Below, one piece after another: positions 1 through 4,716 of a DNA stretch of 5,449 nt. The notes under the pieces were generated by a model. The model had not been told where the DNA came from. It ran no database searches and was given only the letters and a program-made list of their open reading frames with translations. The stretch is taken from NCBI GenBank assembly GCA_035548775.1, contig DASZSI010000003.1, positions 1 to 5,449 on the forward strand. Reading direction: 5' to 3'. Made by a program: the position numbers and the translations under genes. This DNA comes from UBA7672 sp035548775 (GTDB lineage: Bacteria; Pseudomonadota; Alphaproteobacteria; Caulobacterales; Hyphomonadaceae). How positions within the stretch are numbered: the first letter of the stretch is position 1; each line of letters starts with the position of its first letter.

Positions 1-66
1 CAGTCTCATGCTGAATGCGACCGGCTCGGAGACGGTCATCGACAGAGCGTCGCGATCCATAGCCAT
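1..66 (-). CDS. Possible 5' end of a gene leaving the left edge (very tentative)
   Basis: An ATG at 66 on the - strand opens a frame that stays open for all 22 codons to the window edge, beginning MAMDRDALSM. Most third positions are G or C, as in the real genes here. No strong ribosome binding site precedes it; only a weak AGG lies about 10-12 bases upstream. With so few codons the product cannot be recognised. If real, it is a separate gene transcribed in the same direction as the operon to its right, about 240 bases beyond the end of the dehydrogenase gene. A competing + strand frame (2-76) is also open here, so chance openness in GC-rich DNA is a real alternative. Confidence 0.2.
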   Translation of the reverse strand, partial: MAMDRDALSMTVSEPVAFSMRL

Positions 67-127
67 TGACTGCTGAGCCTGGCGCGGCGGGAAGCTGCCG
101 GCTGCGGGGCGCGAGAGACTGATCGCC

Positions 128-231
128 ATGTCCGCTTCTGGCGCTTAGCTGACTGCTGCGATCGACCGATACGTCGGCAGTGGCGGCCTCGGTTGAGACG
201 ACATGGTCAGCCTTGAGCACTAAGCGGACAT
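128..231. repeat. Inverted repeat pair ATGTCCGCTT / AAGCGGACAT
   Basis: ATGTCCGCTT at 128-137 is the exact reverse complement of AAGCGGACAT at 222-231, with 84 bases between the arms. A nested second pair is also exact: CGCTTAGC at 142-149 against GCTAAGCG at 255-262. The arms are far apart for a terminator stem. The arrangement looks like copies of a dispersed intergenic repeat lying in opposite orientations. I have an impression that AAGCGGAC-type motifs recur between genes in Bradyrhizobium-like genomes, but this was not verified. Confidence 0.5.
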
Positions 232-265
232 ATGAGACGCGCACGGCTATTCACGCTAAGCGGAC
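220..265. repeat. Direct repeat CTAAGCGGAC, two copies
   Basis: CTAAGCGGAC occurs exactly at 220-229 and again at 256-265, a 36-base period from start to start. Together with the inverted copy of its core at 128-137, this makes three occurrences of the GCGGAC/GTCCGC core in about 140 bases. That density is more than expected for unrelated intergenic sequence. Function is unknown: a dispersed repeat, a protein-binding site cluster or remnants of a larger element are all possible. Confidence 0.5.
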
Positions 266-309
266 GTCTCTAGACCGGGGTGGACCGGAATCTGGCAGTT
301 TCGGCGCTT

Positions 310-1146
310 CTAGTAGTCTGTGGACAAGCTAAGCGCGCGCCATTTGCGATCCATCTCAAACTTGCCGAGATCCGCTCGCTCTATCGCTTGAACTGCGTCA
401 CTGCCCAGAGGAAGCCTGAGCGGCGGGTCAGGTAGCTCCATGATCTTGAGAAGGACCTTCGCGGCCTTGTTTGGATCGCCCGGCTGGTTGCCGTTATAGT
501 CTCGCTGGTAACGTGACGCGGCGCCGACCGTTGATTCGTATTCAGGCCGAGCAGCGCGGAGCTTCGTCGATGCTCCTGCAAAGTCCGTGCGAAAGCCGCC
601 GGGTTCGACAATGGTGACTTTGATCCCCAGCGGCGCAACCTCCTTGGCCAATGCTTCCGAGAAGCCTTCGACGCCCCATTTGGCTGCAGAATAGGCTGCC
701 CGCCCGGTGGCGCCGATTCGACCGCCGACCGACGAAAATTGCACGATATGGCCGGAGCCCTGCATGCGCATGAGCGGAATGGCGGCTTTCGTTGTGTAGA
801 TCGTGCCGAATAAATTGGTTTCGATCTGCGCCCGGATTTCCTCGACGGAAGTGTCTTCGACCGAGCCGATGTCTCCATAGCCCGCATTGTTGACGACGAC
901 GTCGAGCCGGCCGTAGGCCACTACGGCGGCTTTTATGGCCAGGTCGGCTGCGCGCGGGTCGGTCACATCGTGGGTAAACGGGTGGACGTGGCTGCCGAAT
1001 CTTTCGCAAAGCGCATCAAGCCGGGTGGGATTGCGGGCGCTGGCAACCAGGCGATGGCCGTCTTCGAGAACGGCTTCGGCAAGCGCACGACCGAGGCCCC
1101 GGGAGCTTCCGGTGATGAGCCAAACCTTTGAATCGGCAGAGGCCAC
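310..1146 (-). CDS. Classical short-chain dehydrogenase/reductase (SDR)
   Basis: An NAD(P)(H)-dependent oxidoreductase of the classical SDR family, 278 residues, cytoplasmic, with no signal peptide. The Rossmann glycine motif TGSSRGLG is at residues 12-19, the acidic D60 follows beta-3, NNAG is at 86-89, the helix-4 Asn is N111, and the catalytic residues are S139, Y152 and K156 (YSAAK). Arg at 38, just after beta-2 (VASAR), suggests NADP(H) preference; this is inference. The long C-terminal part after the EPGGFRT stretch (181-187) resembles the subgroup acting on larger alcohols or carbonyls, but the substrate cannot be read from sequence. The GTG start at 1146 is preferred because AAAGGA lies 9 bases upstream. 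An ATG at 1236 in the same frame would add 30 poorly SDR-like residues and overlap the upstream gene. It is the last gene of the apparent operon, 58 bases after the P460 gene. Confidence 0.9.
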   Translation of the reverse strand: MASADSKVWLITGSSRGLGRALAEAVLEDGHRLVASARNPTRLDALCERFGSHVHPFTHDVTDPRAADLAIKAAVVAYGRLDVVVNNAGYGDIGSVEDTSVEEIRAQIETNLFGTIYTTKAAIPLMRMQGSGHIVQFSSVGGRIGATGRAAYSAAKWGVEGFSEALAKEVAPLGIKVTIVEPGGFRTDFAGASTKLRAARPEYESTVGAASRYQRDYNGNQPGDPNKAAKVLLKIMELPDPPLRLPLGSDAVQAIERADLGKFEMDRKWRALSLSTDY

Positions 1147-1155
1147 TTTTTGCTT

Positions 1156-1160
1156 TCCTT
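1156..1160 (-). promoter_or_regulatory. Ribosome binding site deciding the SDR GTG start
   Basis: On the - strand, AAGGA sits 9 bases before the GTG at 1146. It supports this non-ATG start over the in-frame ATG at 1236, which lies inside the upstream cytochrome gene. Confidence 0.6.
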
Positions 1161-1204
1161 TGTCATTCGGGGGCGGCGAAGACCAAGTGCGTCCGCAGCC
1201 CGCT

Positions 1205-1723
1205 TTAGCGCGCCAGCCTTGTGAAGACGAAGTCATGGCCGTTCACCCGCGCTTGGTGACAGACAAAGCAGGTCTGATGCTGCGCTTCGTCGGTAGGTCG
1301 GCCATGGATGAATCTGCCGAAACCCCACCCGCCGGTGGTCGCATATCTCTTTGAGTCCTTGACCATGACCTGGACCGTGGTTGCCGGTCCGGGAATCGAA
1401 GCGGACTCGAACTCGGGAGAGGAAATGCGCTTCCAGGCGAGTTTCACAAGCACAGTTCCATCCGGAAACGGCAGAGCGCCGTCCCTATAGGCTTTGAGCG
1501 CGATCTCGTTGCCGAGAACGACGCGCAGCTCATTGAGCGGTGCGGCTTCTTCGGCGGCGCCGATCAATTCCCAGGAACGATAGCCGTTCGGGATCGTGAC
1601 GCCGTAGATAGGCGATGCGGCGCTGACCGGCGCGTCGGTGTCAGCCGCGACAACGGCCGCTGCTGCCGTCGCTGCGGCAAACCCGAAGCCGGCCATGAGT
1701 TGGAAGACAAGGCTTCGCTTCAT
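1205..1723 (-). CDS. Exported cytochrome P460-family c-type heme protein
   Basis: A periplasmic single-heme protein of 172 residues. The N-terminus is a Sec-type signal peptide: MKRS, a hydrophobic Ala-rich core to about residue 25, and likely cleavage after VAA at 25-27. The mature part has the P460-type pattern: GYRSWELIG (47-55), then NEIALKAYRDG (72-82), FPDGTVLVKLAWK (86-98), and one C-terminal heme attachment site CFVCH with C152, C155 and axial His156. Family members oxidise hydroxylamine or bind small ligands such as NO. In P460 proper a Lys is cross-linked to the heme; K94 or K98 could be that residue, but I cannot assign it. The ATG at 1723 starts 11 bases after the hydrolase stop. 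A TTG at 1738, overlapping that stop, would add five residues and is less likely. It is co-oriented with the hydrolases and Ohr, so a redox role next to peroxide or epoxide chemistry is inferred. The physiological substrate is unknown. Confidence 0.85.
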   Translation of the reverse strand: MKRSLVFQLMAGFGFAAATAAAAVVAADTDAPVSAASPIYGVTIPNGYRSWELIGAAEEAAPLNELRVVLGNEIALKAYRDGALPFPDGTVLVKLAWKRISSPEFESASIPGPATTVQVMVKDSKRYATTGGWGFGRFIHGRPTDEAQHQTCFVCHQARVNGHDFVFTRLAR

Positions 1724-1734
1724 GTCGCGATCCG

Positions 1735-2796
1735 TCAAAGCCGGCCGGCGTCGATGATGGCTTCCGCGAAAGCCTTCGGCGCCTCCTGCGGAAGATTGTG
1801 CCCGACGCCTCCGGAGATACTGCGATGCTGGTACTTGCCGGAGAATTTCTTCGTATAGGCGCTGGGTTCGGGGTGTGGCGCGCCGTTGGCATCACCCTCG
1901 AGCGTGATCGTGGGCACCGCGATGGTCGGTCCGCGCTCCAGTTTGGCTTCGAGGGCGTCGAAGCGGGACTCTCCCTCGGCGAGGCCCAGCCGCCATCGAT
2001 AGTTATGCATGACGACCGCGACGTGATCCGGATTGTCCAACGCGGCGGCGGATCGGGCGAAGGTTGCGTCGTCGAAGTGCCATTGCGGCGAGGCGAGCTG
2101 CCATATGAGCTTGGCGAAGTCGCGCCGGTACTCGGCATAGCCGGCGCGGCCGCGCTCGGTCGCGAAGTAGAATTGATACCACCACGCCAGCTCCGCTTTC
2201 GGGGGTAACGGCGCCTTGTTGGCCTCGCGGCTTCCGATCAGATATCCGCTGACGGATACCATCGCCTTGCACCGTTGCGGCCAGAGGGCGGCGACGACAT
2301 TCGCCGTTCGCGCGCCCCAATCGAATCCGCCGATGACGGCCTTCTCGATCTTGAGCGCATCCATGAACGCGATCGTATCGACGCCGAGCGCGGCTTGCTG
2401 GCCGTTGCGCGGGGTGCTCTCCGCAAGGAACCGCGTCGCTCCATAGCCTCGCAGATATGGAACCAGCACCCGGTATCCGGCCGAGGCGAGCAGCGGCGCC
2501 GCTTCCGCGTAGCTGTGAATGTCGTATGGCCAGCCATGAAGCAGGATGACCGGCGGGCCGTCTTGTGGACCGATCTCGGCATATCCGGTCTGAAGGACGC
2601 CGGCCGCCACCAGCTTCGGCGACTTGAACTCGGCCGGCACGTCCGTTCCGCTGGCGGATTGCGCACGCGCGGGGCGGCTGTTGACGAAGGGCGCGAGGAC
2701 GGCGAATGCCGAAGCGAGTCCAACCATGCCGCGGCGGCGGCGATCGATGGCATCGGATTCGTGGGCGGCTGCCTTCGAGGACGCGTCTTGGGTCAT
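1735..2796 (-). CDS. Exported alpha/beta hydrolase, epoxide-hydrolase type
   Basis: A 353-residue alpha/beta hydrolase with an Asp nucleophile, predicted to be exported. The N-terminus carries four arginines (19-22) before a hydrophobic stretch and ends in an ARA cleavage site at 43-45. This looks like a Tat signal, though the twin-Arg motif is not textbook. Catalytic features: HGWP oxyanion motif at 87-90, nucleophile D159 in GGFDWG, acid probably D302 in EGD, and His333 in GVGHNLPQE. Lid tyrosines are probably Y207 or Y210 and Y266 (NYRW). The D-W-G nucleophile elbow and lid Tyr favour an epoxide hydrolase. A haloalkane or haloacid dehalogenase of the same fold is the main alternative. The ATG at 2796 has AAGGAG six bases upstream. 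The gene follows ohr by 48 bases and leads closely into the P460 gene. It is only distantly similar to the other hydrolase here and lacks the long N-terminal EHN domain, so it is not a recent duplicate. Confidence 0.87.
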   Translation of the reverse strand: MTQDASSKAAAHESDAIDRRRRGMVGLASAFAVLAPFVNSRPARAQSASGTDVPAEFKSPKLVAAGVLQTGYAEIGPQDGPPVILLHGWPYDIHSYAEAAPLLASAGYRVLVPYLRGYGATRFLAESTPRNGQQAALGVDTIAFMDALKIEKAVIGGFDWGARTANVVAALWPQRCKAMVSVSGYLIGSREANKAPLPPKAELAWWYQFYFATERGRAGYAEYRRDFAKLIWQLASPQWHFDDATFARSAAALDNPDHVAVVMHNYRWRLGLAEGESRFDALEAKLERGPTIAVPTITLEGDANGAPHPEPSAYTKKFSGKYQHRSISGGVGHNLPQEAPKAFAEAIIDAGRL

Positions 2797-2827
2797 CGGA
2801 GACTCCTTCGCATTGCAGTTCGGGCAA

Positions 2828-2842
2828 GGGCGGCGGACGCCC
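2828..2842 (-). other. Small GC-rich hairpin after ohr
   Basis: GGGCG at 2828-2832 pairs with CGCCC at 2838-2842 across a five-base loop, just past the Ohr stop codon. There is no T-run, so it is not a convincing intrinsic terminator. It could at most be an intercistronic RNA structure, and a five-pair stem in GC-rich DNA may be chance. Confidence 0.2.
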
Positions 2843-2844
2843 GG

Positions 2845-3264
2845 TCAGGCCAGTTCGATGGAGATGTCGATGTTGCCGCTCATCGCCTTCGAATAGGGAC
2901 AGGTCCGGTGCGCCTGTTCGACGATTTCCCGGGCGACGGCGGGCTCAACTCCCGGAAGGCTCACCCTGAGCCTCGCCCGCAGGAAATAGCCGCCGGCCGC
3001 CAGGTTCAGATCAACCTCGGCGTCGATTGCCGAATTGCCGGGCAGCGCGACGTGCATGCTCTTGGCGGCAATCCCCATCGCGCCCTCGAAGCAGGCGGAC
3101 CATCCGGCCGCAAGAAGTTGCTCGGGGTTGGTGCCGCTGCCGGGCACGCCCGGAGGGGTCAGCCTGATATCGAGCCGGCCGTCGGAGCTGCGCGCCACTC
3201 CGTTCTCCCGCCCGCCCATCGTGCGGACCTTACCGGTGTATATGAGCTGCTCAGGAACGGTCAT
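2845..3264 (-). CDS. ohr: Organic hydroperoxide resistance protein (Ohr/OsmC family)
   Basis: A cytoplasmic thiol peroxidase of 139 residues, the usual length for Ohr, that reduces organic and fatty-acid hydroperoxides to alcohols. The two redox cysteines are present: C58 in GWSACFEGAM (peroxidatic) and C122 in the CPYSKA motif (resolving). The conserved active-site Arg19 (GGRENG) and Glu48 (NPEQL) are also present, and these separate Ohr from plain OsmC. The known enzyme is recycled by lipoylated proteins. The ATG at 3264 starts 19 bases after the stop of the epoxide hydrolase gene, with a modest GGGAA six bases upstream, consistent with co-transcription. A longer frame extends upstream inside the hydrolase gene but has no Ohr-like character. 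No MarR-type ohrR gene lies in the window, so control by the divergent winged-helix regulator is plausible but inferred. Confidence 0.93.
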   Translation of the reverse strand: MTVPEQLIYTGKVRTMGGRENGVARSSDGRLDIRLTPPGVPGSGTNPEQLLAAGWSACFEGAMGIAAKSMHVALPGNSAIDAEVDLNLAAGGYFLRARLRVSLPGVEPAVAREIVEQAHRTCPYSKAMSGNIDISIELA

Positions 3265-3283
3265 GCCGGATTCCCGCCGGCGG

Positions 3284-4561
3284 TCATGCCCGGAGCGACT
3301 TGAATGCCGCCCGGACTTCCCGGACGAACAGCTCCGGCTGTTCCCAGGCCGCGAAGTGTCCGCCGTTGCTCGCTTCGCTGAAGTAGACCAGCTTGTGATA
3401 GCAACGCTCGGCCCAGCTCCGGGGCGCTTGGTAGATCTCGCCCGGGAACACCGTGACCGCGACCGGCAGGTCGGCGATGTCGACCGCATTGAAGTTGTTG
3501 GAGTGATCCTCCCAGTAGATCCGGGCGGCTGATGCCCCGGAGGCGGTGAGCCAGTAGAGCGAGATGTCGTCCAGCATCTCGTCTTTCGTCAGGACCCGCT
3601 CGGGCTCGCCGCCGCTATAGGTCCATTGGGCGAACTTCTCGTAGATCCAGGCGGCGAGGCCCACGGGCGAGTCAACCAGCGAATAGCCGATGGTCTGGGG
3701 CCGCGTGACCATCATGCTCGCATAGCCGGAACTGTCCTTGTAGAAGCTGTCGAGCGCCTCGAACGCAGTCTTCTCCTTGGCGGTCAATCCGCCCGGTGCC
3801 GGCCCGCCGGCCGCGAGGATGGCGGCGATCTCTGGCGGGACGGTGCCCGGCATGTTGACGTGAATGCCGATCAGCCCCGGCACCTTCTGGAGCGCCATGC
3901 GATGCGAGATAACGGAGCCGCAATCGCCGCCCTGCGAAACATAGCTTTCATAGCCCAGCCGCCCCATCAGCACCGCCCAGGCGCGGCCGATATGGTCCGA
4001 ACCCCATCCGCTCTCCACCGGCTTGCCCGAGAAGCCGAAGCCGGGAATGGAAGGCACGACGAGATGGAAGGCATCTTCCGCCACGCCGCCATGCGCCGTG
4101 GGATCGGTGAGCGGCGCGACGACCTTCATGAACTCCAGGATCGATCCGGGCCAGCCATGGGTCATGATCATGGGCATGGCATTCGCGTGGGGAGATCGGA
4201 GATGGATGAAATGGATGTCGAGGCCATCGATCTCGGTCACGAACATCGGCAGCGCGTTCAGCCGCGCCTCGACCTTGCGCCAGTCGTAGTCGGTCCTCCA
4301 GTAGCCGATGAGCTCTTGCATCTTGGCGAGCTGGACGCCCTGCGACTTGTCGTTGACGGTCTCCGGGAGCGGCCAGCGGGTTGCCGCCAGGCGATTCCGC
4401 ATTTCGTTGATGGCGTCGTCCGGAATGGCGATACGGAAGGGTCTGATGGCTGGCGCATCGCCCGTGGCGCGGGCGTCCAAGGGCAACGCGCCGAGCGCTG
4501 CGGAGGCGGCGGAGGCGGCCAGGAGGGCGCGCCGCGTGAATGACGGGATTGAAGATGACAT
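3284..4561 (-). CDS. Tat-exported microsomal-type epoxide hydrolase (EHN domain)
   Basis: A 425-residue epoxide hydrolase expected to open epoxides to vicinal diols outside the cytoplasm. Residues 1-32 form a likely Tat signal: FTRRALLA with R10-R11, an Ala-rich core, and DARA before cleavage at about 32. An EHN domain begins at PFRIAIPDDA (41-50) and includes RLAATRWP. The alpha/beta hydrolase core has HGWPGS (135-140), nucleophile D213 in QGGDCGS, lid tyrosines probably Y280 and Y349, acid E375 in FPGE, and His402 in GGHFAAWEQPE. All match the mammalian microsomal epoxide hydrolase pattern. The residue after the nucleophile is Cys214, where the family normally has Trp; one base (TGG to TGC) separates them. 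The start has GGAGG six bases upstream. It is the first gene of the operon and faces the regulator gene across a shared promoter region. Family assignment is strong; the natural substrate is unknown. Related juvenile-hormone or plant-epoxide hydrolases show how broad the range is. Confidence 0.93.
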   Translation of the reverse strand: MSSSIPSFTRRALLAASAASAALGALPLDARATGDAPAIRPFRIAIPDDAINEMRNRLAATRWPLPETVNDKSQGVQLAKMQELIGYWRTDYDWRKVEARLNALPMFVTEIDGLDIHFIHLRSPHANAMPMIMTHGWPGSILEFMKVVAPLTDPTAHGGVAEDAFHLVVPSIPGFGFSGKPVESGWGSDHIGRAWAVLMGRLGYESYVSQGGDCGSVISHRMALQKVPGLIGIHVNMPGTVPPEIAAILAAGGPAPGGLTAKEKTAFEALDSFYKDSSGYASMMVTRPQTIGYSLVDSPVGLAAWIYEKFAQWTYSGGEPERVLTKDEMLDDISLYWLTASGASAARIYWEDHSNNFNAVDIADLPVAVTVFPGEIYQAPRSWAERCYHKLVYFSEASNGGHFAAWEQPELFVREVRAAFKSLRA

Positions 4562-4627
4562 CGGGGGCCTCCGGCGAGGTTCCTATTGCGTCACCCGACA
4601 CATAGAGGATGATCCCCGGAACCGCCC

Positions 4628-4633
4628 GTTATA
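4628..4633 (-). promoter_or_regulatory. Possible -10 box of the operon promoter
   Basis: On the - strand this reads TATAAC, close to the sigma-70 consensus TATAAT. It lies about 66 bases before the hydrolase start. No good TTGACA-like hexamer sits 16-18 bases upstream; that space is filled by the tandem repeats. This fits an activator-dependent promoter in which a bound protein replaces the -35 contact, or a repressor site. Inference from a single hexamer. Confidence 0.35.
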
Positions 4634-4663
4634 GGTTGTGAGCGGTTGTTAGCGCTTGCCTGC
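4634..4663 (+). promoter_or_regulatory. Tandem 10-bp repeats, candidate operator
   Basis: GGTTGTGAGC (4634-4643) is followed directly by GGTTGTTAGC (4644-4653), with nine of ten bases identical. A looser third unit, GCTTGCCTGC (4654-4663, six of ten), continues in the same 10-base register. Head-to-tail repeats at about one helical turn are the usual binding-site form for OmpR/PhoB-type winged helices, which is the DNA-binding domain of the adjacent regulator. The repeats abut the possible leftward -10 box. Binding is inferred, not shown. Confidence 0.5.
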
Positions 4664-4716
4664 GACGCGGAATTCGACGCCAGCCCACTCCAGCGAGATT
4701 ACTGTTCGATGCAGCC

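Larger units (their letters stand above)
67..309. other. Non-coding stretch with short repeats
   Basis: This stretch lies beyond the 3' end of the dehydrogenase gene and shows no frame with convincing coding character on either strand. It holds a 10-bp inverted repeat pair, a further direct copy of its core and a 9-bp direct repeat (TGACTGCTG at 67-75 and 150-158). No hairpin followed by a T-run was found, so the operon's terminator is not identified. The only small palindromic element next to the stop codon is CCGG/CCGG at 275-278 and 285-288, which is too weak to call a terminator. Confidence 0.6.
4562..4716. promoter_or_regulatory. Divergent promoter region between operon and regulator
   Basis: These 155 non-coding bases separate the start codons of the epoxide hydrolase (leftward) and the regulator (rightward), so promoters for both must lie here or overlap the gene starts. 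It includes the hydrolase ribosome site GGAGG (4568-4572, - strand), a possible leftward -10 box and tandem 10-bp repeats. No good -35/-10 pair was found for the rightward gene, and its ribosome site is weak. Confidence 0.7.

Noticed and set aside
2..76. Possible 3' end of a + strand gene ending at the TGA at 74-76
   Set aside because: Twenty-four open codons with no recognisable motif. It competes with an equally short - strand frame, so there is too little to support a call.
266..288. Possible operon terminator (GTCTCTAGAC and CCGG/CCGG)
   Set aside because: The stems are four pairs or imperfect, and no T-run follows on the - strand, so an intrinsic terminator is not supported.
1147..1236. 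N-terminal extension of the dehydrogenase from an ATG at 1236
   Set aside because: The extra 30 residues overlap the end of the cytochrome gene and show no SDR character. The GTG at 1146 has a well-spaced AAGGA and gives the usual SDR N-terminus.
2275..3303. A 342-codon open frame on the + strand
   Set aside because: It is antisense to parts of the hydrolase and Ohr genes, both strongly supported by family motifs, and spans their junction. Its translation is Arg/Gly/Ala-rich without recognisable motifs, as expected for a mirror frame in GC-rich DNA.
3265..3489. N-terminal extension of Ohr
   Set aside because: The frame stays open upstream inside the epoxide hydrolase gene but is Ser/Arg-rich low-complexity shadow sequence. 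The ATG at 3264 gives a normal 139-residue Ohr.
3626..4543. A 305-codon open frame on the + strand
   Set aside because: It lies fully antisense within the epoxide hydrolase gene and is rich in His/Arg/Asp/Gly with no domain pattern; an artefact of high GC on the opposite strand.
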